NCBI GenBank assembly: GCA_004299235.1
Contig: SCQL01000002.1
Location: 62,001-126,000 of the forward strand
Length of the DNA stretch: 64,000 nt
Source: a bacterium
GTDB lineage: Bacteria; Chloroflexota; Dormibacteria; Dormibacterales; Dormibacteraceae
Direction: 5' to 3'
A program made the translations under genes and the position numbers. Shown here one piece after another: positions 16,557 through 25,439 of this stretch (position 1 is its first letter; every line of letters begins with the position of its first letter). The notes below the pieces were generated by a model that was not told the origin of the DNA, did no database searches, and saw nothing but the letters and a program-made list of their open reading frames with translations.

Positions 16557-17027
16557 ATGGCAACGGTTGATTTCGTCCACGAGCCACATCCGCATACGGA
16601 GAAGAGAAAGCTGAAGGCGCCACCCAAGGTGGCCGACGAGCACGTCGGCTTCAATGGCCGGCTGGGCGCGGCCATCACTCGCAGCGTGGGCACGATGTGG
16701 GCCTTCTATGTCGCGGCCGGGGTCATGGCCGTCTGGATGGTCCTGGCCGGCTTCGTCTGGGGCCCGCTGCACGGCGTCGACCCCTACCCGTTCGCCTTCC
16801 TGCTGTTCCTCGGCAACATCGTCCAGCTGCTGCTCATGTTCGTGATCATGGTCGGCCAGCAGGTGCTTGGAGGCGCCGCCGACAAGCGCGCCGTGGTCAC
16901 CTACCAGGACGCCGAGGCGATCCTGCACGAGTGCCTGCAGATGCAGAGCCACCTGAAGGCCCAGGACCGCGCGCTGGAACACATCATCGCGCACATGCAA
17001 GGGCTGGACAGGAAGATGGCAAGATAG
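16557..17027 (+). CDS. DUF1003 membrane protein
   Basis: 156 residues. N-terminal hydrophilic part, then FNGRLGAAITRSVGTMWAFY leading into two transmembrane segments (YVAAGVMAVWMVLAGFVWG and FAFLLFLGNIVQLLLMFVIMVGQ), then the conserved tail DKRAVVTYQDAEAILHEC with a coiled-coil end. This is the DUF1003 arrangement. Function unknown; the family is often found near Mg2+/stress transport genes, as here. Confidence 0.87.
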   Translation: MATVDFVHEPHPHTEKRKLKAPPKVADEHVGFNGRLGAAITRSVGTMWAFYVAAGVMAVWMVLAGFVWGPLHGVDPYPFAFLLFLGNIVQLLLMFVIMVGQQVLGGAADKRAVVTYQDAEAILHECLQMQSHLKAQDRALEHIIAHMQGLDRKMAR

Positions 17028-17076
17028 TCGGCGCGGGCTGGTTTGGCGAAGTGGAGGACCGCTCAGCGGTATTCAG

Positions 17077-18381
17077 ATGACTGAAAGACCACAGGACGGA
17101 CACGTGGATCACCCGAAGCGTGCACGGGACCATCGGCGGGTCATGGTGACGCAGCTCCTGCGCAGCCCCGTGCTGAACCCTGCCGGCGAGCCGGTGGGTC
17201 GAGTCGAGGATTTGATCGTCAGGCTCCTCGATGGCGGTTACCCGCCGATCACCGGGTTGAAGGTTCGCGTCGGCGCGCAGGATGTCTTCGTCGGGCGAGA
17301 GCTGATCGACAAGCTGGCGCCGGGTGCCGTGCGCCTCAACACTCACACCCTGCATACGGCAGCGTTCCAGCGGCGACCCGGCGAGGTGCTGCTGGCCGCT
17401 GACGTGCTCGGCCGCCATCTCGTCGACGTCGCGCGCGGCCGCATCGTCCAGGCGCACGACCTCGTCCTGGCGCAGGACGAGGATGGCTGGCGGCTGCAGG
17501 GCATCGACCGCAGCCCTCGCGCGATGCTCCGGCGCTGGGTGCCTCGTCGAGGCCGGCCCGACCTCCGCCGTCACGCGATCCTGGACTGGAAGGACGTCCA
17601 GCCCTTCGTCGGGCACGTCCCCACCGCCAAGCTGCTGATGCCCCTGCAGCGGCTCCGCCGCCTCCATCCCGCGCAGATCGCGGACATCGTCGAAGGGGCC
17701 TCGCACGAGGAAGGCGAGGAGATCATCCACGCGGTCGAGGGCGACGCCGAGCTGACGGCCGACGTGTTCGAGGAGCTCGACGCCGAGCACCGGGTGGAGT
17801 TCCTCAGGTCAAGGTCGAATGAGGAGGCGGCGCGGGTGCTCGACCGCATGGCGCCCGACGACGCCGCGGACCTGCTCGGGGAGCTGGACCAGGCACGCCG
17901 CAAGCCGGTGTTCGACCTGATGTCGGCAAGCCAGCAGCACAAGCTGCGCAAGCTTCTGCAATACCACCCGAGCACCGCGGGGGGGACGATGAGCCCGGAC
18001 TACGTCTCGGTGAACCGTGACTCGACCGTCGATGCGGCGCTGGAGGCGGTACGCGCGGATGACAAGTCGCCTCACGCGCTCCTCGGCACCGTTTTCGTCA
18101 CCGAGCCGGATGGGAAATACGTGGGCAGCGTGGCGGTGGTCGACCTGCTGCGCACTGACGGCACCCGCACGGTCGACGAGCTGGAGCTGACCAACTGCTG
18201 CGTCCACGGGAACGCCGACTTCGCCGACGTGACCCTGTTGATGGCGGATTACAACCTGACGGCGCTCGCGGTGACGGACGCCGCCGGGACTCTGATCGGG
18301 GCGATCTCCTCGGACGATGTCATTGAGGCCCTGGTGCCCGAACAGTGGCGCAATCGGGTCGAAGCGAGCTCCGGGGTCTGA
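17077..18381 (+). CDS. PRC-barrel/MgtE_N/CBS-domain protein without the MgtE channel
   Basis: 434 residues. Order: PRC-barrel-like beta domains in roughly residues 25-165 (PVLNPAGEPVGRVEDLIV; DVARGRIVQAHDLVLAQDED), MgtE N-terminal superhelical domain about 185-290 (LRRLHPAQIADIVEG, DAELTADVFEELDAEHRVEFLR, MAPDDAADLLGELD), then two CBS motifs about 300-425 (MSPDYVSVNRDSTVDAALE; VTLLMADYNLTALAVTDAAG). The transmembrane MgtE part is absent. In MgtE these domains sense Mg2+ and gate the pore. The NRAMP-like transporter gene starts 6 bp downstream, so this is most simply its cytosolic Mg2+-sensing partner. Confidence 0.88.
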   Translation: MTERPQDGHVDHPKRARDHRRVMVTQLLRSPVLNPAGEPVGRVEDLIVRLLDGGYPPITGLKVRVGAQDVFVGRELIDKLAPGAVRLNTHTLHTAAFQRRPGEVLLAADVLGRHLVDVARGRIVQAHDLVLAQDEDGWRLQGIDRSPRAMLRRWVPRRGRPDLRRHAILDWKDVQPFVGHVPTAKLLMPLQRLRRLHPAQIADIVEGASHEEGEEIIHAVEGDAELTADVFEELDAEHRVEFLRSRSNEEAARVLDRMAPDDAADLLGELDQARRKPVFDLMSASQQHKLRKLLQYHPSTAGGTMSPDYVSVNRDSTVDAALEAVRADDKSPHALLGTVFVTEPDGKYVGSVAVVDLLRTDGTRTVDELELTNCCVHGNADFADVTLLMADYNLTALAVTDAAGTLIGAISSDDVIEALVPEQWRNRVEASSGV

Positions 18382-18387
18382 GCCAGG

Positions 18388-20034
18388 ATGGCTGAGCGCG
18401 AGCCACTGCAGGAAAACTCGCGCCCGGTCCCCACCTCGGCCGTTCTCGACACCGCGCACGTCGGCGACATCCACGGCGCCTTCGGCACCATCCGGCTCAG
18501 CGACGTCGCCCCCCGCCGGACCTGGCGCCGCCGCCTGCTCACCCTCGCCGCGATCGTCGGCCCCGGGATCATCGTCATGGTCGGCGACAACGACGCCGGC
18601 GGCGTTTCCACCTACGCGCAGGCGGGCCAGGACTACGGCTACTCGCTGCTCTGGACGCTGCTCCTCCTGATCCCCGTCCTGATCGTGAACCAGGAGATGG
18701 TGGTGCGGCTTGGGGCGGTGACCGGCGTCGGCCATGCGCGCCTTATCAATGAGCGGTTCGGCCGGTTCTGGGGATGGTTCTCGGTTGGCGACCTCTTCAT
18801 CCTCAACTTTTTCACCATCGTCACCGAATTCATCGGCGTGAGCCTGTCCGCGGAATACTTCGGAATCAGCCAGTACATCGCGGTGCCCCTGGCGGCGCTG
18901 ATCCTCATCCTCATCACGGTCAGCGGGAACTTCAGGCGGTGGGAGCGCGCCATGTTCGTGTTCCTGGGCGTGAGCTTGCTCGTCCTGCCGCTGGCCGTGC
19001 TCAGCCACCCCGAACCGGTGGCGTCGCTCAAGGGCTTTTTCGTCCCCGGTATCGAGGGCGGGTTCACCTCCGACGCGGCTCTGCTCATCATCGCCATCGT
19101 GGGCACCACCGTGGCCCCATGGCAGCTGTTCTTTCAGCAGTCCAACGTCGTCGACAAGCGCATCACGCCGCGCTGGTTCAGCTACGAAAAGGCGGACACG
19201 GCCATCGGGTCCGTGGTCGTGGTCGTCGGCGCGGCGGCGATCATGATGGCCGCCGCTTCCGCCTTCGCGGGGACCAAAGACTTCGGCAATTTCAGCAACG
19301 CGTATTGGACCGCGATCGGGCTCCAGCAGCACATCGGCCCCGTCGTCGGCGCGATCTTCGCGGTGCTCCTGTTCGACGCATCGATCGTCGGGGCGTCCGC
19401 CGTGACCCTCGCCACCTCGTACGCATTCGGCGACGTCTTCGGCATCCACCACTCGCTGCACCGCGGCATTCGCGAGGCGAAGACGTTCTACGGCTCATAC
19501 GCGGCCATGGTCGCGTTGTCGGCGGCGATCGTCCTCATCCCCAGGGCGCCGCTCGGACTCATCACCACCGCGGTGCAGGCGCTGGCGGGCATTCTCCTGC
19601 CCAGCGCGTCGGTCTTCCTCGTCCTGCTGTGCAACGATCGCGAGGTCCTGGGGCCATGGGTCAACAAGCCCTGGTTGAACGTCGTCGCGACTTTGATCGT
19701 GAGCGTGCTGCTCGAGCTCTCGCTGATCCTGGTCGTCTCGACTCTGATTCCGTCCCTGAACGTGGGCACGCTGGTCGTCGTGCTCAGCGCGCTCCTGGCC
19801 GTGGCCATGCTCGCGGCCGCCGTCTTGATCTTGCGAAGCGGTCGTGGTGTCGCGGAACCGCCGATGTCGGCGGCCGAGAAGGAGAACTGGCGCATGCCGG
19901 GGCTGGCGCTGCTCCAGCGCCCGCAGTGGTCATTGGGCCGGAGGGTCGCGATGCTGGCGCTTCGCGGCTACCTGGTGGTGGCCGTCATCCTGCTCGTCGT
20001 CAAAGCGGTTCAGATCGCTCTGGGTCACCACTAG
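18388..20034 (+). CDS. NRAMP-related divalent metal (probably Mg2+) transporter
   Basis: 548 residues with about 11 transmembrane segments starting at residue 48. The first helix carries GDNDAGG (Asp67-Asn68-Asp69) in place of the DPGN of transition-metal NRAMPs, and the sixth has VGTTVAPWQLFFQQS without the Met-containing motif that selects Mn2+/Fe2+. These changes match the NRAMP-related magnesium transporters. The partner MgtE_N/CBS protein is immediately upstream, supporting a Mg2+ role. N-terminal about 45 residues and C-terminal loop (MSAAEKENWRMP) are cytosolic. Selectivity is inferred from motif and context. Confidence 0.85.
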   Translation: MAEREPLQENSRPVPTSAVLDTAHVGDIHGAFGTIRLSDVAPRRTWRRRLLTLAAIVGPGIIVMVGDNDAGGVSTYAQAGQDYGYSLLWTLLLLIPVLIVNQEMVVRLGAVTGVGHARLINERFGRFWGWFSVGDLFILNFFTIVTEFIGVSLSAEYFGISQYIAVPLAALILILITVSGNFRRWERAMFVFLGVSLLVLPLAVLSHPEPVASLKGFFVPGIEGGFTSDAALLIIAIVGTTVAPWQLFFQQSNVVDKRITPRWFSYEKADTAIGSVVVVVGAAAIMMAAASAFAGTKDFGNFSNAYWTAIGLQQHIGPVVGAIFAVLLFDASIVGASAVTLATSYAFGDVFGIHHSLHRGIREAKTFYGSYAAMVALSAAIVLIPRAPLGLITTAVQALAGILLPSASVFLVLLCNDREVLGPWVNKPWLNVVATLIVSVLLELSLILVVSTLIPSLNVGTLVVVLSALLAVAMLAAAVLILRSGRGVAEPPMSAAEKENWRMPGLALLQRPQWSLGRRVAMLALRGYLVVAVILLVVKAVQIALGHH

Positions 20035-20090
20035 CTTCTTAACCAACCGCTTACAAGCCTCAACCGGGCCCAGGGCTAGAATGTTCGCCC

Positions 20091-21107
20091 GTGCCGCTCG
20101 GTAGCCGACCGGGGCACCGCGCCCGAGCTTCGCGCCGGCGCTTAAGCCCTCTACGCAGCCTTCTCCTTGCCGTGCTTGCCATCGCCATATCGGCGGCGGC
20201 GGGCGGCTTCGCCTACTTCATCCCGGCCGCCGCCGCCGCGATCGGGGCCACCGGCCAGGTGGTGAAGGTGCCATCACCCGCGCCGACGCTGCTATTCACC
20301 CCCTCGCCGTCGCCCAGCCCGCAGGTGCAGGGGGGGCCCTTCACGGTCCTGCTGCTCGGCTCGGACGACGACTCGAAGTTCAACGCCGACCACGTTCTGA
20401 CCCAGTCGATGATCCTGGTCCGCGTCGTCCCGGCCACCAAGCAGGTCACGATGCTGTCGATCCCGCGCGACCTTTACGTGCCGCTGTCCGTCGGGGGTAG
20501 TGGGAAGATCGACGGCGCGTACTCGTATGGGGGTCCGGGCGCCGCGATCGCCACCGTCGAGCAGGACTTCGGCGTGCACGTCGACGACTACATCTGGGTG
20601 GGCCTGCTCGGCCTGATCAAGGTCATCGACGCTATCGGCGGCGTCGACGTGGTGACCAGCAACCCCGTGATCGATGACTACTACCCGCTGGACATCAACA
20701 GCAACTACCCCTACGGCTACCAGCGGGTGGCGGTGCTGGCTGGCCCGCAGCACCTGGACGGGACCCATGCGCTGCAGTACGTCCGGTCGCGGCACGGCGA
20801 CCTGCAGAGTGACTTCGGCCGATCACAGCGCCAGCAGCAGGTCCTGCTGGCGATCCGTCAGAAGGCCAAGCAGCTCTCACCTGAGGACATACCCGGCCTG
20901 GCCACTGCCATCGGCGGAGAGCTCAAGACGAGCATCGGCCTGGATCGCGTGGCGCGCCTGGTGCCCCTGGCGGCCAGCTTTGACAACCCGGACTCGATCA
21001 AGCAGATCGTGCTCCTGCCGCCATACACCCACGGCGGAGGTCCGGACGGCAGCGTGATCGCGAACTGGAGCCTGATCCTCCCGCTGGTGCACCAGTACTT
21101 CCCATGA
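20091..21107 (+). CDS. LytR-CpsA-Psr (LCP) family cell-wall protein
   Basis: 338 residues. Short basic N-terminus, one transmembrane helix (SLLLAVLAIAISAAAGGFAYF), a Pro/Ser linker and the LCP domain: FTVLLLGSDDD, TMLSIPRDLYVPL, GKIDGAYSYGGPGAA, IDAIGGVDV, LDGTHALQYVRSRHGDLQSDFGRSQRQQQVL (here in parts), holding the Arg and Asp residues that bind the polyprenyl pyrophosphate. LCP proteins attach glycopolymers to peptidoglycan on the outer face of the membrane. GTG 20091 lies 8 bases after a TAGAAT -10 box, hence probably a leaderless message. The downstream gene overlaps by ATGA. Confidence 0.9.
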   Translation: MPLGSRPGHRARASRRRLSPLRSLLLAVLAIAISAAAGGFAYFIPAAAAAIGATGQVVKVPSPAPTLLFTPSPSPSPQVQGGPFTVLLLGSDDDSKFNADHVLTQSMILVRVVPATKQVTMLSIPRDLYVPLSVGGSGKIDGAYSYGGPGAAIATVEQDFGVHVDDYIWVGLLGLIKVIDAIGGVDVVTSNPVIDDYYPLDINSNYPYGYQRVAVLAGPQHLDGTHALQYVRSRHGDLQSDFGRSQRQQQVLLAIRQKAKQLSPEDIPGLATAIGGELKTSIGLDRVARLVPLAASFDNPDSIKQIVLLPPYTHGGGPDGSVIANWSLILPLVHQYFP

Positions 21108-22249
21108 TCTCGCGCTTCCTGCTCGCCGCCGGACTGGCCCTTTTGATGCTGGTCACCGGGTTCGGCTCGTACATGTACCTGGGCGCCCGCCAGTCGAAGG
21201 TCGCCGTGCCGCCGCAACGACCGACGGCGGCGACGCCGCGCGCGCAGGCGGTCACCCTTCCGGGCACGCTCTACCTCGCCCAGGGAGGCGCTCTGTACAG
21301 CCTGAGCGCGGGCCGGTTCCACCAGCTGACCGCGGAGGCCGGCTGGACCCAACCCGCTCTGTTCCCCGATGGCAGTAGCCTGCTCGCCGTCAAGCGGAGC
21401 GGCTTTTACTCGGACGTCTACCAGCTGGGCCTCTTCGGCCAGGTCCAGCGCCAGCTGACCAACAATGCCGCCGGCCCGCGCAGCTACGACACCGCCGACA
21501 ACCATTGGTCCTTCTATCCCCGCCTGGCGGGCGACGGGAAGACGCTGTTCATGAGCTACGACGCGCCCAAGTTCGGTTATGACGCCCTGATGTCGGTGTG
21601 GGCGGTGCCATTCGGGGGCACGATCCACCAGGGCCGCCTGTGGACCAACTCCAACGACTACACGGGCGGGGACATGCAGCCCGTGCCCCTGCCTGGGGGC
21701 GGGATCGTCTACACCAAGTACTCGTACGGCCCAGACGACAGGCTGATCGGCCAGCTGTGGGTCACCACCCGGCCTCTGACTTACGGCCGGGAGTACGGTC
21801 ATGCCCTGACGTCGCCGTCCGAGGACTGCGCCGAGCCCTCGCTGTCACCGGATGGGCACCAGCTGGCGATGATCTGCACCTACGAGAAGCAGCTCGCCGA
21901 GCTGGTCATCGCCCCGTTCGACGGCTCGAACCTGGGTGCACGCAAGACGGTGATCACCGACCAGATGGTGGCGCAGCCGGCCTGGGCGCCGGACGGCTCC
22001 GGGATCGCGTATTTCGCGCCGGCGGCGCCTGACGCCCCCTTCCAGCTGTGGTTCCTGCCGAAGGCTGCCTACAATCCGCCGGCGCCGAGCCCGATACCGA
22101 CTCCGACGCCGACACCGGGAGGACCCCACAACGGCCCGCTGCCGTCCCCGACGCCCGTCGTCGTACAGCCCCCGCCGGTGGTGAGGCCCATCCAGGTCAC
22201 GACCAACCTGGGCTTCGACGCCACGTCGCCCATCGCCTGGGCCGGCTGA
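21104..22249 (+). CDS. Membrane-anchored TolB-like beta-propeller protein
   Basis: 381 residues. An N-terminal helix (FLLAAGLALLMLVTGFGSYMYL) serves as anchor or signal, followed by PD40/TolB-like blades (WTQPALFPDGSSLLAVK, FYPRLAGDGKTLFMSY, CAEPSLSPDGHQLAMIC, VAQPAWAPDGSGIAYF) and a Pro/Thr-rich tail. The ATGA overlap with the LCP gene implies a joint role at the envelope, perhaps as a ligand-binding or scaffold partner. Specific function unknown. Confidence 0.8.
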   Translation: MISRFLLAAGLALLMLVTGFGSYMYLGARQSKVAVPPQRPTAATPRAQAVTLPGTLYLAQGGALYSLSAGRFHQLTAEAGWTQPALFPDGSSLLAVKRSGFYSDVYQLGLFGQVQRQLTNNAAGPRSYDTADNHWSFYPRLAGDGKTLFMSYDAPKFGYDALMSVWAVPFGGTIHQGRLWTNSNDYTGGDMQPVPLPGGGIVYTKYSYGPDDRLIGQLWVTTRPLTYGREYGHALTSPSEDCAEPSLSPDGHQLAMICTYEKQLAELVIAPFDGSNLGARKTVITDQMVAQPAWAPDGSGIAYFAPAAPDAPFQLWFLPKAAYNPPAPSPIPTPTPTPGGPHNGPLPSPTPVVVQPPPVVRPIQVTTNLGFDATSPIAWAG

Positions 22250-22258
22250 GCGGCAACC

Positions 22259-22999
22259 TCAGCCAGCGCACCCAGAAGGCTGCGGGGTGCGAACCAGCAC
22301 CGGCTCGCCGGCGGCGGCTGCGGCCTGAGCCGGCGTGATGTACCCGTGGAAGGCCATGGCCGACAGCACCTGGCCGCGGCGGGCCTGGGCGGCGCCGGGA
22401 TTCACCGTCGGGTCGTAGATCGACGGCGCCTGGGTCACGCCCGCCAGCAACGCGTACTGCGCGATCGTCAGGTCGGACAGCGGCGCTCGGAAGTAGGCGC
22501 ACGCGGCCGCGCTCACCCCGTACCGGTTCTGACCGGTGGGGATCTCGCTCAGGTAGTCGGCCAGGATCTGCTGTTTGGTGAGGACGAGCTCCACCTTGAG
22601 CGCCAGCACGAGGTCCTGCAGCTTGTTGTAGCCGCGGTCCGATCCATTGAGGTACACGTCCTTGACCAGCTGTTCGGTGATCGTCGAGCCGCCCTGGCAG
22701 AGGCAGGCGTTGGCGAGGTCGTAGAGCAGCGCCCGGCCCAGGCCGATCGAATCGATGCCGTGGTGGGAGTAGAAGCGCTCGTCCTCGGTGGCGACGACGG
22801 CGTCGGCCAGCAGCGGCGGTATCTCGCCCTCGGACAGGAGGACGACGCCATACGCGTCGGTCCGGTCACGGACCCGCTGCTGGACGTCCCCACCTGAAGG
22901 GGTCCAGATCCACATGGTGAGGGCGCTCGGGCTGAGCAAGGCCACGACGGCGGCCAGGGCGAGCGCCAGCCGGCGCGCCGGCACCGGCACCCAGCTCAT
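22259..22999 (-). CDS. Stand-alone GT51 peptidoglycan glycosyltransferase
   Basis: 246 residues from ATG 22999 (GGAAGGG site upstream). One N-terminal membrane helix, then a GT51 transglycosylase domain: AVVATEDERFYSHHGID (catalytic Glu motif 1), CQGGSTITEQLVKDVYL (motif 2), LVLALKVELVLTKQQIL with DYLSEIP (motif 3-4). It polymerises lipid II into glycan strands at the outer membrane face. No transpeptidase domain follows, so it acts as a monofunctional glycosyltransferase. It converges on the propeller gene with a 9-bp gap. Confidence 0.9.
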   Translation of the reverse strand: MSWVPVPARRLALALAAVVALLSPSALTMWIWTPSGGDVQQRVRDRTDAYGVVLLSEGEIPPLLADAVVATEDERFYSHHGIDSIGLGRALLYDLANACLCQGGSTITEQLVKDVYLNGSDRGYNKLQDLVLALKVELVLTKQQILADYLSEIPTGQNRYGVSAAACAYFRAPLSDLTIAQYALLAGVTQAPSIYDPTVNPGAAQARRGQVLSAMAFHGYITPAQAAAAAGEPVLVRTPQPSGCAG

Positions 23000-23106
23000 G
23001 CCCTTCCCACTCAGGCTAGCAACGGGCCGGGCAGGAGGCGAGTTACGCAAGGTGGCAAGGACGATCGCCCGCGGCGCCCGGCTCCAAGCCCGATACGCTT
23101 ACGCCC

Positions 23107-24699
23107 GTGGCCATCATCGTCTGCCCGCAGCCACAGGCGGCGGAGATCGGGCTCGAGGTCATGAGGCGCGGCGGCAATGCCGTCGACGCCGCCGTCACCT
23201 GCGCTTTCGTGCAGGGGGTGATCGACCCGCAGATGTGCGGCATCGGCGGGTGCGGCGTGATGCTCGTGCACGGCCCGAGGAGCGGTGACGCGCTGCTGGA
23301 GTTTTACGCCACCGCCGGTTCGCGGGCTCGGGAGGACCAATGGGAGAGCCTCTTTATCCGCGAGGCCGCCGACCGGTACGGGTACGTGCTCGACGGCTGG
23401 GTCAACGACGTCGGGTATCAATCGGTGGGCGTGCCGGGCACGGTCGCCGGCCTGTTCGAAGCGCTGACGCGCTTCGGTACGATCTCGTGGGAGCAGGCGA
23501 TCGCGCCCGCCATCCCGCTGGCGCGCGAAGGCTTCCCGGTGAGCGGCTTCGTGCATGGTTACTGGACCGCCGACTACGGACCGGATGTCGTCCCGAACCG
23601 GCAGCGCATCCAGGCGACGCCCGCGGCCAAGGCGATCTACACGCACGACGGCCGGCTCTACGACATCGGCGAGCGGCTGGTGCAGTCCGACTACGCCCAG
23701 ACGCTCGAACGCTTGGCGCGCGAGGGCCCCGAGGTCTTCTACAAGGGTGAGATCGCGGAGGCGATGGCGGCCGACTTTGAAGCCAATGGTGGCTTCATCA
23801 CCAAGGACGACCTGGAGAGCTACCGCGTCAACGTGACCGAGCCCCTGCGCGGCACCTACCGCGGCCTGGCGCTCACGGTCGCCGGCCCTCCGGCGGGCGG
23901 CCTGACGCTGCTCCAGATGCTGAACTTCCTCGAGGGCTACGACCTGGGCGCCCACGGCTGGCCGAGCACCGAAGCCGCCCGGCTGCTGGTCGAGGCGATG
24001 GCCTGGGCGGTGGCGGATCGGGAGCTCCACATCGCCGACCCGCGTTTCATCGAGATCCCCACCGGCGCCCTGGTCGACAAGCAGTACGCCGCCAAAGCCC
24101 GTCAGGTCGTCGCCGCCGGGGCCAGGGCTCACGATCGCTCCGACACCACGCAGGTCTGCGTCGTCGATGACCTCGGCAACGCGGTGTCGCTGACGCACAC
24201 CCTCGGTTCCGCCAGCGGCGTCGTCACCCCCGGCCTCGGGTTTGGCTACAACGACTACATGAACTGCTTCGACCCGCGGCCGGGCAGGCCCAACGCGGTG
24301 CGCCCCGGCAAGACGCGCGTCACGATGATGACCCCGACCCTTGTCTTCGACCGCGGGCGGCTGCGCATGTGCGTCGGCGCGCCGGGCGGAACCAAGATCG
24401 TGACGGGGATCCTGCAGGTGCTGGTCAACGTTCTCGACCATGACATGTCGCCGGTCGAGGCGGTGAGCGCGCCCCGCGTCGATTTCCAGGGCGACGTGGT
24501 GCAGGCCGAGGCGCGGATTCCGCTCGTCGTGTGCCAGGGCCTGGAGAAGCTCGGCTATCAGGTCAACCGGCGAACGCTGAGCTACGACCCGTATTTCTCG
24601 CGCCCGCAGGTGATCGTGGCCGAGCGTGATGGCTTTTTGAGCGGGGCGTCCGACCCGCGCAAGGACGGGGGCGCGGCCTTCGACACCGAGACGGCATGA
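23107..24699 (+). CDS. ggt: Gamma-glutamyltranspeptidase family Ntn-hydrolase
   Basis: 530 residues. Family motifs: GLEVMRRGGNAVDAAVTCAF, CGIGGCGVMLVH, and the autoprocessing site DTTQVCVVDD, where the new N-terminal nucleophile would be Thr347. The small subunit continues GNAVSLTHTLGSASG, the large loop MMTPTLVFDRGRLRMCVGAPGG. There is no signal peptide, unlike most secreted Ggt, so it may act in the cytosol on gamma-glutamyl compounds or related amides. GTG 23107 is 7 bases after a TACGCT -10-like box. ATGA overlap with the following SDR suggests a joint pathway. Confidence 0.88.
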   Translation: MAIIVCPQPQAAEIGLEVMRRGGNAVDAAVTCAFVQGVIDPQMCGIGGCGVMLVHGPRSGDALLEFYATAGSRAREDQWESLFIREAADRYGYVLDGWVNDVGYQSVGVPGTVAGLFEALTRFGTISWEQAIAPAIPLAREGFPVSGFVHGYWTADYGPDVVPNRQRIQATPAAKAIYTHDGRLYDIGERLVQSDYAQTLERLAREGPEVFYKGEIAEAMAADFEANGGFITKDDLESYRVNVTEPLRGTYRGLALTVAGPPAGGLTLLQMLNFLEGYDLGAHGWPSTEAARLLVEAMAWAVADRELHIADPRFIEIPTGALVDKQYAAKARQVVAAGARAHDRSDTTQVCVVDDLGNAVSLTHTLGSASGVVTPGLGFGYNDYMNCFDPRPGRPNAVRPGKTRVTMMTPTLVFDRGRLRMCVGAPGGTKIVTGILQVLVNVLDHDMSPVEAVSAPRVDFQGDVVQAEARIPLVVCQGLEKLGYQVNRRTLSYDPYFSRPQVIVAERDGFLSGASDPRKDGGAAFDTETA

Positions 24700-25433
24700 G
24701 ATTCTCAGCCAAGGTCGCCCTGGTCACCGGCGGCGCAAGAGGCATCGGAGCCGCGACCGCTCAGCTGCTGGCGGCGGAGGGCGCCAGGGTGGCGGTCTCG
24801 GACCTGGACGCGGCCCCGGCGGCGGAGGTTGCCGGCCCGATCAAGGGCCTTGCCATCGGGTGCGACGTCACTGACCGCGAGCAGGTAGAGCGGATGGTGG
24901 AGCGCACGGTCAAGGAGCTCGGGAGGCTCGACATCCTGGTGGCGTGCGCGGGCATCACCCGCGACAACCTGCTGTTCAAGATGACCGACGACGACTGGGA
25001 CGCCGTCATCGACACCCACCTCAAGGGCACGTTCCTGTGCGCCCGCGGCGCCCAGAAGCACATGGTCGCGCAGAGGTACGGAAAGATGGTCTTTCTGTCG
25101 TCGACGTCGGCGCTGGGCAACCGCGGCCAGACGAACTATTCCGCCGCCAAGGCGGGGCTGCAGGGGATGGCGCGCACGCTTGCCATCGAGCTCGGGCCGT
25201 TCAACGTCAACGTCAACGCGGTGGCGCCCGGCTTTGTCGAGACGCGGATGACGAGGGCGACCGCCGAGCGGTTGGGTATCGACTACGAGGCGTTCAAGAT
25301 CGGCGCCGCATCGCAGATCCCGCTGCGGCGGGTCGGGCAGCCGGCCGACATCGCCGCCGTGATCGCATTCCTGTGCAGCGACGAAGCCGGTTTCGTGTCG
25401 GGGCAGACGGTTTACGTCCGGGGCGGGCCGTAG
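24696..25433 (+). CDS. Short-chain dehydrogenase/reductase (FabG-like)
   Basis: 245 residues. Classical SDR: cofactor motif TGGARGIGAA near residue 11, ACAGITRDN, and active-site Tyr148-x3-Lys152 (YSAAK) preceded by SSTSA. The text NRGQTNYSAAKAGLQGMART and VNAVAPGFVETRMT is close to 3-oxoacyl-ACP/CoA reductases. An NADP(H)-dependent reductase acting in the cytosol. Translated with the upstream Ggt gene (ATGA). Substrate unknown. Confidence 0.9.
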   Translation: MRFSAKVALVTGGARGIGAATAQLLAAEGARVAVSDLDAAPAAEVAGPIKGLAIGCDVTDREQVERMVERTVKELGRLDILVACAGITRDNLLFKMTDDDWDAVIDTHLKGTFLCARGAQKHMVAQRYGKMVFLSSTSALGNRGQTNYSAAKAGLQGMARTLAIELGPFNVNVNAVAPGFVETRMTRATAERLGIDYEAFKIGAASQIPLRRVGQPADIAAVIAFLCSDEAGFVSGQTVYVRGGP

Positions 25434-25439
25434 GGCGAT

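Noticed and set aside
17809..19461. Minus-strand frame of 550 codons opposite the CBS protein and NRAMP genes
   Set aside because: Composition typical of an antisense shadow in high-GC DNA; it crosses two strongly supported genes.
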